A program made the translations under genes and the position numbers. Under the pieces are notes generated by a model. The model saw only the letters and a program-made list of their open reading frames with translations. It did not search any database and had not been told where the DNA came from. A DNA stretch of 28,158 bases from Coriobacteriales bacterium (GTDB lineage: Bacteria > Actinomycetota > Coriobacteriia > Coriobacteriales > UBA8131): contig JAIRXA010000076.1 of NCBI GenBank assembly GCA_031268525.1, forward strand, positions 1-28,158, given 5' to 3'. Within the stretch, counting starts at the first letter, position 1. Each line of letters starts with the position of its first letter. Positions 13,483-21,531 of the stretch are shown in pieces.

Positions 13483-14952
13483 CTACGTATCCTGTAATGC
13501 ACTGATTGTTGTTTCGACCATATCCAGTAATTCCTGGCGGGAATGTACGTGGAGCTTCACATAGATGTGCTGCGTGTGCGTTCGACCGGTGCCCTCAGAA
13601 ATCGAGAGGTGCTCGTTGATCCAGGGTATAGTGCGCCCAAGAGCAAGGTAGCCAAAGAACTCGCGCTCACGCGGTGTCAGAGCAGCACGGGCGGCAATCT
13701 GATCCACGGCGCGTTGCAGCATTTCCTGAGATGTTGAGGCAGCGGATTGTTTGGCCTCGCTCAGTAACAGCCAAAATCCTGTAGGTCCTCGATCCATCGA
13801 GAGCGCGGTTGCCACCACCAGGAGATAGGCCACGGCATTGGCCACCACGGCAATGTCCAAACCCTCCAAAGGTGCCCAATACGTAAGAACCAGGCCAGTA
13901 AGCGCACCGATCAGCACACCGCTCAAACTGGCGAAGCGAGCCAGGGCGACAATCCGAGGAGCGTCTGCCCCTTGCCGTACCGCCAGCGAACAGATGACGA
14001 TCCAGGACAACATATCAAAGCAGGTATACCCGATCATGATAATCGCGCTTGTTATAGCACCTGTCCTGACAAAGGGTACAACCAGAAATCCGGCAGTTAT
14101 TATGAGGAATCCCACCTGAAACACCACCAGGGGCTTCCACGAGAACACTCCCAGACCCACGAGGAACAGGAGAGCAACCAGACCGCGAAAGAGGATATTC
14201 ATCCTGCTTATCTGATCGGCATTCTGAGCGGGAATAACAATCAGATACTGCATGATGCCAAATGCGGCACAGAACAGGAAAAGGATGATGACAAAGCGCG
14301 GTGGCACCTTGCCCCACAGGCTTGAACTTCGCGAGGCAGCTTTTTGTGTGCTCCCCTCGTCGACTTTTTTGGTGGCTCCATCGCAAGCCTTTTCCGATAG
14401 AGCAGCACGACGGACGATCACGAGAAGCGCCACCGATATAACAGGCAGGGCCATCGTCAGTGCTACGGCCAGAAGGAGACTGGCCTGAGAGATCACCACG
14501 CCAATAAAGGCAGCGAGCGCGATGGCGCCGGGTACGCAAATACTGCCCCCTTCGCCACCATAGTTTGAAAGGGTTACGCCCCAGACGACTCCGAGCAGTG
14601 CCATGCTGGCGCCACCGGCAAAAACGGTCCAGACCAAGAAGTAGACCGAACCCGTAGTGCTCGCCAAAACCAGGCAGCAACTGCTGGACGATGCCAGGAG
14701 GACGTTTGTCACCAACAGGCGATTTGAGAATCTCCTTGCCAGGCGCCTGCCAGGGAGAAGTACTGACAGCACAAGAACGGCAAGAGCGCAGGTGCTCAGA
14801 TGCACCAGGGCCAGAGCAAACTCTCCGCTTTGATGGTGATAGAGAATAGCCGTGGAGAAAGAATTCTCAATCCACGCCCAGTAGCAGCCAAAGCCAACCA
14901 TGAGGCACCAGTAATCCCTCTTAGCGAGTGGCAGCTCACTAAAACGGCGCAC
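13483..14952 (-). CDS. Membrane-embedded LuxR-family transcriptional regulator
   Basis: 489 aa from GTG 14952, where GGGAGG lies 4 nt upstream; the in-frame GTG at 14979 has its ribosome site too close. Residues 15-400 form about twelve hydrophobic segments with an MFS-like look. The last 65 residues are a LuxR/GerE helix-turn-helix: LTPREREFFGYLALGRTIPW, INEHLSISEGTGRTHTQHIY, then KLHVHSRQELLDM. This sensor-regulator architecture is typical of Eggerthellaceae, where such proteins sit next to reductase genes, and some have been linked to substrate-induced expression. The gene lies between the two exported flavoproteins and directly upstream of the dyad sites, so it is the best candidate to bind them. 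A TATAAT (14998-15003) precedes it. Confidence 0.88.
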   Translation of the reverse strand: MRRFSELPLAKRDYWCLMVGFGCYWAWIENSFSTAILYHHQSGEFALALVHLSTCALAVLVLSVLLPGRRLARRFSNRLLVTNVLLASSSSCCLVLASTTGSVYFLVWTVFAGGASMALLGVVWGVTLSNYGGEGGSICVPGAIALAAFIGVVISQASLLLAVALTMALPVISVALLVIVRRAALSEKACDGATKKVDEGSTQKAASRSSSLWGKVPPRFVIILFLFCAAFGIMQYLIVIPAQNADQISRMNILFRGLVALLFLVGLGVFSWKPLVVFQVGFLIITAGFLVVPFVRTGAITSAIIMIGYTCFDMLSWIVICSLAVRQGADAPRIVALARFASLSGVLIGALTGLVLTYWAPLEGLDIAVVANAVAYLLVVATALSMDRGPTGFWLLLSEAKQSAASTSQEMLQRAVDQIAARAALTPREREFFGYLALGRTIPWINEHLSISEGTGRTHTQHIYVKLHVHSRQELLDMVETTISALQDT

Positions 14953-14997
14953 GTGGCCTCCCTCATCCCGTTGGGGCACTCTCCCTGTTGGCTGTGA

Positions 14998-15003
14998 TTA
15001 TAC
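14998..15003 (-). promoter_or_regulatory. -10 element of the LuxR gene
   Basis: A perfect TATAAT on the minus strand about 45 nt before the LuxR start. Its expected -35 region falls inside the 13-bp hairpin at 15006-15045, whose sequence gives no good -35, suggesting regulated use. Confidence 0.45.
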
Positions 15004-15005
15004 AA

Positions 15006-15058
15006 CGCTGACGGGCAGAACGATGGCGCGTCCTGCCCGTCAGCGCGTCCTGCCCGTC
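15006..15058. terminator. 13-bp hairpin with a duplicated arm between flavoprotein and LuxR
   Basis: CGCTGACGGGCAG (15006-15018) and CTGCCCGTCAGCG (15033-15045) pair perfectly. The segment GCGCGTCCTGCCCGTC is repeated directly (15027-15042 and 15044-15059), giving a competing second right arm. On the minus strand it ends transcription of the second flavoprotein or attenuates read-through into LuxR. There is no U-tract, so intrinsic termination is uncertain. Confidence 0.5.
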
Positions 15059-15114
15059 GATATATCAGACATCAGTGCCTATGATGCGTAGACGCCCGGA
15101 AACACGGCACGCCC

Positions 15115-16674
15115 TTACAGACCGGCACAGATTTCCCGGGCAGCCACCCGTCCAGAATTGACATTGTTGCCCTGGCAGCTTGCAGGGATGTTCATCGTGT
15201 ACGACTCGCGATACAGTTCACACCCGTCGGTTCCCACAGCGTAAAGGCCTGCAATGGGCTTATAGTTCTTATCAACTACCTGGAATTTGCGATTGGTATG
15301 AATGCCGCCAATAGACGTATGGAAGGACATGTCCTGCCTGCAGATATAGTATGGTGGCGTTTCCAAGGCAAGCATCTTGTCAGCGGGCTTGCTAAAGTCC
15401 TCATCAACGCCAAGATGGCACAGCTCATTGTACCTGTCCACAGTCGCCTTTAACGCGGCTGGATCAAACGCAGCAGCGGTGGCGAGCTCCTCAATCGTAT
15501 CTCTTTTGAAGATATTATTGTCAGGATTCGACGCGACGGCAGCATCGAGATCTGCCAGGAAAGTGTCGGCAATGATGGCAAAGCGCTCCGCCTGTGCCTG
15601 GTCGAGGATGAACCAGGACCTTTGCTGCGAGCGCACGGCATTGGCGTAGCAGTCGCGCGTGCCTATCCCGCAGTCCTCATTGACATAGCGCTCGCCATCC
15701 TGGTTGATCCAGAGCTCGGGACCACCATTATTGATTATATGGCTGAACATCGTATTCCACGTCACACCGTAGATATACGGATCGCGAAGGAAGGCACGAA
15801 AACGCGATACATCTTCGCCGCCGGCCGATACCGCCATCCGCAAACCGTCACCATCATGTCCGGGAAAACCCTGATTGGCCGAATAGGTCATATCGTAGCC
15901 GCGTTCATTCATCATCTCGATATTTTGCGCATAGCCCCCGGAAGCCAAGATCACACCTTTGGCATTGATCTGGATGATGCTGCCGTCTTCTTTCTCGGCA
16001 TAGACGCCTTTGACAACACCTCCCTCGACAATCAGGTCTACCGCTGGTGTGGAGGTGAGGATCGTCGCGCCCAATTCCTCAGCTTTGGTGGCCATCGGGT
16101 CGATGAAGTTGCTGCCATTGGCATCGACAAACCAATGGAAACAGGGCACCTTGCCGGCGTCGTGGTAGTAATCGACAACGCCAGAAAACAGGACGCCGCT
16201 ATCCTGCAGCCAAGCCCAGTTGTCCGCCGAGTTGGCAACCATGTCTTTCCAGAACAGGCTATCGATGCGGTAATTGAAGAACACTGCGTCGGTTTCGATA
16301 AGTTCACGAAAAGTGGGGATCTGTACACCGCTGTCTCTCTGTGCGCTGGTACCCAGGGCAAATACGCCTTCGGTACCACGACCATTGCCACCGGTTACAC
16401 TCTCCTTCTCCAGGCAGTAGGTCACAGCACCCATCTCGGCTGCCTGAACGGTTGCACAGATCCCCGACGATCCTGAGCCGACAACCACGACATCAACATC
16501 GATGACTTCGGATGGTTCGTAGGCTTTGGCAGAGTCTTCCGCTGTCGTGTCCTTGTCGTCTGCCGGTGGTTCAGCGGGCGCGCAGCTGACCATTGCCCCC
16601 AAAGCTGCCACTGAACCAAGCAGACCAGCTCCCTTGACGAAGGCACGTCTCGAAACTTCCCTTGTGGTTTCCAT
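15115..16674 (-). CDS. Tat-exported FAD-dependent reductase (fumarate/urocanate reductase-like)
   Basis: 519 aa. Twin-arginine SRRAFVKG (8-15) with lipobox MVSC (Cys31) marks an exported lipoprotein. The Rossmann segment DVDVVVVGSGSSGICATVQ and EKESVTGGNGRGTEGVFA form the FAD site; ASGGYAQNIEMM and the NIPASCQGNNVNSGRVA end complete the FAD_binding_2 fold. It lacks an attached FMN-binding or haem domain, so electrons must come from separate carriers not in this window. Overall it resembles Coriobacterial flavin reductases for organic acceptors; the substrate is unknown. GGAGG 5 nt before the ATG fixes the start. A leader hairpin (16701-16724) and a palindrome (16769-16784) lie upstream. It shares only family-level similarity with the other flavoprotein in this window. 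Confidence 0.87.
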   Translation of the reverse strand: METTREVSRRAFVKGAGLLGSVAALGAMVSCAPAEPPADDKDTTAEDSAKAYEPSEVIDVDVVVVGSGSSGICATVQAAEMGAVTYCLEKESVTGGNGRGTEGVFALGTSAQRDSGVQIPTFRELIETDAVFFNYRIDSLFWKDMVANSADNWAWLQDSGVLFSGVVDYYHDAGKVPCFHWFVDANGSNFIDPMATKAEELGATILTSTPAVDLIVEGGVVKGVYAEKEDGSIIQINAKGVILASGGYAQNIEMMNERGYDMTYSANQGFPGHDGDGLRMAVSAGGEDVSRFRAFLRDPYIYGVTWNTMFSHIINNGGPELWINQDGERYVNEDCGIGTRDCYANAVRSQQRSWFILDQAQAERFAIIADTFLADLDAAVASNPDNNIFKRDTIEELATAAAFDPAALKATVDRYNELCHLGVDEDFSKPADKMLALETPPYYICRQDMSFHTSIGGIHTNRKFQVVDKNYKPIAGLYAVGTDGCELYRESYTMNIPASCQGNNVNSGRVAAREICAGL

Positions 16675-16700
16675 GAATTCCTCCTTTTTGATTCACGGCT

Positions 16701-16724
16701 GAGCAGTAGCGAGTGCCACTGCTC
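16701..16724. repeat. Hairpin in the leader of the second flavoprotein
   Basis: GAGCAGT and ACTGCTC, plus an inner GC/GC pair, form a 9-bp stem with one mismatch. It ends about 27 nt before the ATG at 16674, in the probable 5' untranslated region. Confidence 0.55.
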
Positions 16725-16768
16725 CTGATTCATTCAAAGAGTAGCAAGTCGCTGGAGATGAGCCATCG

Positions 16769-16784
16769 AATAAACATGCTTATT
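16769..16784. promoter_or_regulatory. 16-bp palindrome upstream of the second flavoprotein
   Basis: AATAAACATGCTTATT matches its own reverse complement at 14 of 16 positions. It lies about 95 bp upstream of the flavoprotein ATG. Its sequence differs from the dyads of the other flavoprotein, so a different regulator may act here. Confidence 0.45.
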
Positions 16785-16866
16785 TGCAGGATTTGCCCAT
16801 AATTCAAAATGGATGATGTGCCATGATACGCAGGCTACCTGTCGCACCAAGAGCGCCTCTCGCGCT

Positions 16867-16898
16867 ACACGGATGCCCTGACTTCAGGTCATCCGTGT
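16867..16898. terminator. Long hairpin after the GGDEF gene
   Basis: ACACGGATG and CATCCGTGT pair perfectly, with an inner CCTGA/TCAGG stem separated by one mismatch. No U-tract follows on either strand. It lies just beyond the stop of the GGDEF gene, so transcript end-protection or factor-dependent termination is most likely. Confidence 0.45.
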
Positions 16899-16922
16899 GA
16901 GTTGCCCTGGATCTACGGGCTG

Positions 16923-17876
16923 CTAGTACACCTTACGTTCAGCCTTGTGAGCGCGCTTGAAGCTATACATCCGCTCATCGGCAATGGTGAGAAGTTCCCC
17001 GGGAGTTCTTGTGTTGCTTGCGTCAATCGCAATGATCCCAAAACTCATAGAGTGGTGATAGAGGTTTCCTGGCTGTTCGTTGAGCGCTATCATCTGACTG
17101 CGCAGCTCAGCCATGCGCTCCAGTGCAGAATCCTCGGGCCAATCGGCAGTCAACAACATAAACTCATCGCCGCCGATGCGACAGACATAGGTCTGCCGTG
17201 AAAAGGAGAGCAGCAGCTCGACTGCCAGGGAGATATAGGCATCACCCTCTGCATGGCCGAACTCATCGTTGACATACTTGAGGTTGTCGAGATCGACAAA
17301 GCAAATCACGAACTCCCTGCGAGCGGCGAGCCACTTCTCTAAAACGTCCATTCCAAAACGACGGTTATAGACGCCAGTGGCAGGGTCTTGATTGGAGATA
17401 TCTGTCAAGCGACTGACGTCTGACTGCAGTGCCTCGCTTTCCTCATGCGCGGTCTGAACCTCATTGAGCAATTCCCTGCGTTGAGCGTCAAGCTCGGCGA
17501 TCATATCGTTCATTGCCTCGGAGAAATCTCCCATGAAACTCACTCGCTGCTGATAGTCGCCCTTCGCGACCTGCTGGGTCTGCCATGTCAGATGACGCAG
17601 AGAAGCCTGCAGCGATTTCAGACCCGAGGCAACCTCGTTGCCGGGCGAAAGCGGCGAGGTGTTCAGATCTCCGCGTGCGATATCCTCGGCCAAAATGGTC
17701 GCCTCGCGTATACTTTGGACGTAATAAACCAAGCCTCGCCCGAAATCACGGAAATCCTCGGGTAACTCATCAGGGTCAAGCGAGGCCTTTGTAGGATGAT
17801 AGATGGCGTCTCTCAGGTAATCGAAAAGCCTTTGAGCCGTCGGATTACTGGTCATTATCCTGCTCTGCTCTCTCAT
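16923..17876 (-). CDS. GGDEF diguanylate cyclase
   Basis: 317 aa, soluble. Residues 60-125 look like a HAMP-type relay (ILAEDIARGD..., VAKGDYQQR). A coiled-coil (125-160) links to a complete GGDEF domain: DPATGVYNRR at 164-173, the metal and substrate segment FVDLDNLKYVNDEFGH, and GGDEF itself at 235-239. The usual inhibitory RxxD I-site is absent (RQTY at that place), so product inhibition may be lost. It makes c-di-GMP in the cytosol. The V4R gene ends 42 nt upstream on the same strand, so a V4R-sensed signal probably feeds this enzyme. The start at 17876 has GGGA only 4 nt upstream; ATG 17855 is an alternative. Confidence 0.9.
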   Translation of the reverse strand: MREQSRIMTSNPTAQRLFDYLRDAIYHPTKASLDPDELPEDFRDFGRGLVYYVQSIREATILAEDIARGDLNTSPLSPGNEVASGLKSLQASLRHLTWQTQQVAKGDYQQRVSFMGDFSEAMNDMIAELDAQRRELLNEVQTAHEESEALQSDVSRLTDISNQDPATGVYNRRFGMDVLEKWLAARREFVICFVDLDNLKYVNDEFGHAEGDAYISLAVELLLSFSRQTYVCRIGGDEFMLLTADWPEDSALERMAELRSQMIALNEQPGNLYHHSMSFGIIAIDASNTRTPGELLTIADERMYSFKRAHKAERKVY

Positions 17877-17918
17877 CCTTTCCCAAAGCTGTCATGCTCA
17901 AACTCAAACACAGCCCTC

Positions 17919-18455
17919 TTAGTTCTGTACGGTGCCACGGAAGCGGCAGGTGCGATCTCCATTTGCCCAGCAGTCGATTTCGCGCACATCATAGCGCTTT
18001 CCCGTAAAGGTTTCGAGGATGCCGGCAATGAAGCCTTCATCGTAGTTGCAGACGGTTTCATTGGTCATCGGTAGGCCACTGCAATCGAGATCCTGACCAA
18101 CGGTAAGCACGAGATTGCCCGTCTCTGAATCGAAGGCCTCCATGCGCAGGATGCCGATCTTGAGGTCCTCAAGTGCCTTTTGCAGATCGGCGATGAAGGT
18201 ATCGAGGTCGACGGTGAGATCAAGGGTAGCCTTGGTGAACTCCACGCCAGCCAGAAACCCAGCATCTCGGAAGAGATCGTTGGCCTTCTCAGGGCCATAG
18301 TTCTGCGTCAGGATATCGAGCATCGTAAACTGCATCAGGCGGTATACCAAAACCGGCATCTCTTCACCGAGATTGCCGCGCCCTTCTTTGATGTCGCCAA
18401 GGTTATCCCAGGCAAACTTGTTGTGCGTCGGTGACGCCGTGAAAACATTCTCCAT
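17919..18455 (-). CDS. V4R (4-vinyl reductase-like) sensor domain protein
   Basis: 178 aa from ATG 18455, with GGAG 8 nt upstream; a TTG 36 nt earlier is less likely. The C-terminal half carries the V4R pattern: ETVCNYDEGFIAGIL, followed by the closing DCWANGDRTCRFRG block, whose cysteines are conserved in V4R/bacteriochlorophyll-reductase-derived domains that bind small hydrophobic ligands. The N-terminal part is a helical domain (LVYRLMQFTMLDIL). It has no enzyme motif of its own, so it is probably a ligand sensor for the diguanylate cyclase encoded 42 nt downstream. A small ORF with its own ribosome site overlaps its start in another frame. Confidence 0.82.
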   Translation of the reverse strand: MENVFTASPTHNKFAWDNLGDIKEGRGNLGEEMPVLVYRLMQFTMLDILTQNYGPEKANDLFRDAGFLAGVEFTKATLDLTVDLDTFIADLQKALEDLKIGILRMEAFDSETGNLVLTVGQDLDCSGLPMTNETVCNYDEGFIAGILETFTGKRYDVREIDCWANGDRTCRFRGTVQN

Positions 18456-18507
18456 TCGACGAACTCCTTTCAGATAAGCCTTCTGGTACAAGAGCAGGCC
18501 TGTACAT
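18403..18507 (-). CDS. Possible 34-aa leader ORF overlapping the V4R start
   Basis: GGAGG followed after 5 nt by ATG (18505-18507) opens a 34-codon frame that runs across the V4R start in a different frame and stops at 18403-18405. The peptide (MYRPALVPEGLSERSSSNGE and more) has no recognised feature. It may be a translational attenuator for the V4R gene, or a chance match. It is the best ribosome site in this gap. Confidence 0.3.
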   Translation of the reverse strand: MYRPALVPEGLSERSSSNGECFHGVTDAQQVCLG

Positions 18508-18597
18508 TGCTACCTCCACAATAGCAAATTAAGGTCCGTCTGTGTGCTGAGTCCGAAGATATCTCTCAATCAGGTGCAGTAGCGCAATGGAATTATC

Positions 18598-19659
18598 TTA
18601 CAAACCCGCCTGCTTTGCCAGTGATTCGGGCGCCAGGGCATGGGTCAGCATCTCCTGAGGACTGATCAAGCCCGCCTGGTACAGGCGCAGCAGACTGGTG
18701 TCCATGCCAACCATCCCCTCATTTGAAGAGGTAGTGATGACCTGAGACATCTGATGTGTGCGCCCCTCGCGAATCAGATTGCGAATGGCGTTGTTGCAAT
18801 GCATGAGCTCGAAAGCGGGAGTCATGCCACCGGCAAGCAGCGGAATCAACTGCTGTGAGACAACATTTTGCAGCACCATCGAAAGCTGCATACGCACCTG
18901 ATTCTGCTGTTCAGCACGGAAGGAGTCCACCAAGCGGTCAACCGTGTTTGTTGCACCGACGGTGTGCAGGGTCGAAAGTACAAAGTGGCCGGTTTCGGCG
19001 GCAGTCAAAGCGATGCTGATCGTCTCCGCATCACGCAGCTCACCGATCAGGATGACGTCGGGACTTTGCCGCAAAGCGGCACGGAGAGCCGTAGCATAGC
19101 TGGCAGTATCGATGTTTACCTCACGCTGAGAAACCAGACTCCTGTTGTGCCGGTGAAGAAACTCGATGGGGTTTTCCAGAGTGATGATATGAGCATTGCG
19201 TGTTGTGTTGATGCGATTGATGATAGTTGCAAGGGTCGTGGTCTTCCCGGAGCCTGCCGGACCGGTGATGAGAACCAGTCCTCGGCGGAGGTCGGCGAGG
19301 TCGAGAACCTGAGGCGGGATGGAGAGCGCGAGCGGATCGGGCATATCGAAAGACACGACGCGGATAACAGCGGCCAGAGTACCACGTTGTTTATAGGTGT
19401 TCACGCGAAAACGCGAAACTCCCTTGATGGCGAAGGAGAAGTCGTCGTCGCCCCTCTCTGCCAGATAGTCGATTGAACGGCCCTCTGCCAAGGTGTATAT
19501 CTGCTCGATGAAGTCCTGAGTATCACCTGGCAGAAATATCTGGTCGTTAAGTTCCTCAATATCGGCCCCGAGTTTATAGCTCAGAGGCTTGCCGGTTATC
19601 ACAAAGATATCGGCAACTCCCTTATTGACCAGTTCCCCGAGAAGTTCGGATGCATTCAT
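18598..19659 (-). CDS. pilT: PilT-type retraction ATPase
   Basis: 353 aa from ATG 19659 (GTG 19668 has its ribosome site too close). It is a hexameric secretion ATPase of the type II/IV family: Walker A GPAGSGKT at 133-140, Walker B DVILIGELRD (201-210), His box LSTLHTVGATNTVDRL, and PilT signature AIRNLIRE at 291-298 followed by GRTHQMSQVI. The N-terminal domain matches PilT rather than PilB, which is longer and carries a zinc motif. PilT powers pilus retraction. It is the last gene of the pilus-like operon; no PilB is in the window, so extension must use an ATPase encoded elsewhere or this enzyme serves both directions. Confidence 0.9.
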   Translation of the reverse strand: MNASELLGELVNKGVADIFVITGKPLSYKLGADIEELNDQIFLPGDTQDFIEQIYTLAEGRSIDYLAERGDDDFSFAIKGVSRFRVNTYKQRGTLAAVIRVVSFDMPDPLALSIPPQVLDLADLRRGLVLITGPAGSGKTTTLATIINRINTTRNAHIITLENPIEFLHRHNRSLVSQREVNIDTASYATALRAALRQSPDVILIGELRDAETISIALTAAETGHFVLSTLHTVGATNTVDRLVDSFRAEQQNQVRMQLSMVLQNVVSQQLIPLLAGGMTPAFELMHCNNAIRNLIREGRTHQMSQVITTSSNEGMVGMDTSLLRLYQAGLISPQEMLTHALAPESLAKQAGL

Positions 19660-19674
19660 GCTGACCACTGTCTC

Positions 19675-20115
19675 CTATCCTTGGTTCCCATTATTCGCAG
19701 GCACAGATTGCCAAGTGAGTATCGTGAACTGCCCTTCATCAGAAATGGCGAGCTCGACGGTGAGCTGCCGATTGGTATCGATCTCAAATATCTCCGACAC
19801 ACGATACCCCATCTGCCCCTCCTCGAACTCATAGATATAGCCGCCTTCTTCCAACGCGGCCGCCAGGGATTCACCACTGGCGCCCTCGAGAGCCCTGGAG
19901 AGCTGCGCGACCCATTGTTCAGCCGCAGTGTCGGCGGCGTAGTAGTCTTGCATGGATTGCAGCGCCTTATTGGTGAGGTTGAGATCGGAGCGTGCAGAGA
20001 CAAGCGAGAGTACCGAGAAGGTTGTGAGCAACACGACAACCATGATTGTCACGAGGGTGGTAAGACCGATACCAACGGCTGCGCGAGAGCGCGCTTTCTT
20101 GCCTGTAGGGGGCAT
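19675..20115 (-). CDS. Pilin-like/PilX-type membrane protein
   Basis: 146 aa. A basic N-terminus (KKARSRA) precedes one long hydrophobic segment (residues 14-42), then an extracytoplasmic domain with QDYYAADTAAEQWVAQL, which resembles the opening of PilX/minor pilin domains. No clear prepilin peptidase site with Glu at +5 is visible. Its start overlaps the previous stop by one base (TGATG), and GGGAGGT sits 5 nt before the ATG, so translation is coupled. It likely helps assemble the pilus-like structure in the membrane. Confidence 0.6.
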   Translation of the reverse strand: MPPTGKKARSRAAVGIGLTTLVTIMVVVLLTTFSVLSLVSARSDLNLTNKALQSMQDYYAADTAAEQWVAQLSRALEGASGESLAAALEEGGYIYEFEEGQMGYRVSEIFEIDTNRQLTVELAISDEGQFTILTWQSVPANNGNQG

Positions 20116-20597
20116 CAGGCACCTCCCTCATTCCCAAGCGATTCTGGCGCGGACGCAATCGTAGGCACATACCGAGCGACGACGAAGTCAAACAAGATAT
20201 CCGCTTCGGTCGGGTCGTCAATACGTTGAGCCGAAATCTGCGCCTGATGCAAAGCCCCGTCATCGGACGCCTCGCAGGACAGAAGATACATCGCATCATC
20301 CCGTGAACCAACAGGCACAAAGTCCCCGTCATAGTACAGACTGAGGGTCTGTCCTGCGACCTCGGAGGCAGGGAAGCGCCCCGCGAGCGCATCCATATCA
20401 CCACCTGTAGCCTTGAAGTTCTCCGCCAGGGTCTGTGCTTCAACGCCGAGACGCGAAGTCGCAGCACTGAGGTCGGAGGTGGTCTTGGCCGACGCAAAGA
20501 CCTGCAGACAAACGGTCGCGCACAAGACAAAGACCACGAGATCCAAGACGAGCTCAAGAAAGAAGGCACGGGAGCCGGAGGGTTTCTGCTTCGCCAT
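20115..20597 (-). CDS. Minor pilin-like membrane protein
   Basis: 160 aa from ATG 20597. After KQKPSGSRA comes AFFLELVLDLVVFVLCAT, a hydrophobic segment with a glutamate near its start, reminiscent of type IV pilin N-termini although the glycine-leader spacing is not canonical. The exported domain is acidic with no cysteine pair. I cannot name the family. It overlaps its neighbours by single bases (TGATG) on both sides, so it is firmly part of the pilus-like operon. Confidence 0.55.
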   Translation of the reverse strand: MAKQKPSGSRAFFLELVLDLVVFVLCATVCLQVFASAKTTSDLSAATSRLGVEAQTLAENFKATGGDMDALAGRFPASEVAGQTLSLYYDGDFVPVGSRDDAMYLLSCEASDDGALHQAQISAQRIDDPTEADILFDFVVARYVPTIASAPESLGNEGGA

Positions 20598-21139
20598 CAC
20601 TGAGCACCCGCCTGCGTCACCGGCGTCCATTCGGTCTCCTGCAGAAACTGCAGCGCGGCCGGAGACTGGGACTTGAGAGAGAGAGCGATACTCGAAAGAC
20701 TTCCATCCGGCAAGGTGAATTCGAGCTCAAGTAAGCTGCCGACCCCTTGGCTCGACTGCGTGGCCCGCATCGACTCAAGGGGCATGATAGTCTGTCCAAG
20801 TTGGTAGTTCACATCAGCCCCAGAAAGGATGAGGGCTTCGCAGAGCATGCCGTCATGTACGTATATCCAAGTTTCATAGAACTGACCGCTGGTCTGATCG
20901 ATAAGCACCAGGGCGTCGGCTCCATCGAGCTGGCGAACAGTAATGGCGCCGTTGCTGTCGCTTTGTCGCACCTTCTCTGCGACATACAATGAGCTGGTGC
21001 GCTGATCATAGTTCGCCTGCATGATGTTCGATGCCTCACGATAGATTCCTGCGCCAAAGGCGCACAACAGCAAGGCAAGAGCCGCATAGACGCTGAAAAG
21101 CGCCAAAACGACGAAGACATCCGCCTGATGGCGTCTCAT
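20597..21139 (-). CDS. DUF4860-like membrane-anchored protein
   Basis: 180 aa. One N-terminal TM segment (residues 8-33), then an exported beta-rich domain with ALVLIDQTSGQFYETWIYVH and GMLCEALILSG. The pattern of alternating strands ending in a Tyr-rich turn fits DUF4860 as I remember it, a family found beside type IV pilus-like ATPase and GspF genes. Its function is unknown. It overlaps the upstream gene by 4 nt (ATGA) and the downstream one by 1 nt. Confidence 0.6.
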   Translation of the reverse strand: MRRHQADVFVVLALFSVYAALALLLCAFGAGIYREASNIMQANYDQRTSSLYVAEKVRQSDSNGAITVRQLDGADALVLIDQTSGQFYETWIYVHDGMLCEALILSGADVNYQLGQTIMPLESMRATQSSQGVGSLLELEFTLPDGSLSSIALSLKSQSPAALQFLQETEWTPVTQAGAQ

Positions 21140-21519
21140 GAGCCGCCTCCGGATAACAGGGTCTGCACCTCGTTGCCGCCATGGATGGGGATGACGCGTA
21201 TCGCGGGCATCAGGTTATCGCCCATCGACTCGTAATAGATGGCGTAGCGACTGTAGTCGATGGTCAGACCATAGTTGTGCTCCAGATACTGTACTCCGCC
21301 GATAGTGCCGGGAAAACGCCCCTCGATGGCATAGCACTGCACTGCGCTTCGGCGCACACTGTCTTCAACGAAAGCGATCTGATTCGTATCAACCGAGTTG
21401 GACACTCCACGGAGCGCGAAAAAGACCACACTGCAAAGCAGCGCCGCAAAAACAAGCAGCCACAGCATCCGCGAACGGAGCAGCCGCCCAGGCAGTGTCT
21501 TTATCTGCAGCGTTGACAT
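21136..21519 (-). CDS. Small membrane-anchored pilus-operon protein
   Basis: 127 aa with one TM segment (residues 17-38) and an exported domain containing YAIEGRFPGTIGGVQYLEHN and YSRYAIYYESMG. The EGRFP...YLExxYGL pattern recurs in small proteins of Gram-positive pilus-like operons, but I cannot assign a family name. AAGG lies just before the ATG. The gene follows gspF by 12 nt and overlaps the DUF4860 gene by 4 nt. Confidence 0.55.
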   Translation of the reverse strand: MSTLQIKTLPGRLLRSRMLWLLVFAALLCSVVFFALRGVSNSVDTNQIAFVEDSVRRSAVQCYAIEGRFPGTIGGVQYLEHNYGLTIDYSRYAIYYESMGDNLMPAIRVIPIHGGNEVQTLLSGGGS

Positions 21520-21531
21520 CGCCTTCTCAGC

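Noticed and set aside
15622..16476. 284-codon plus-strand open frame opposite the second flavoprotein
   Set aside because: Same reasoning: shadow of a well-supported gene, no start signal.
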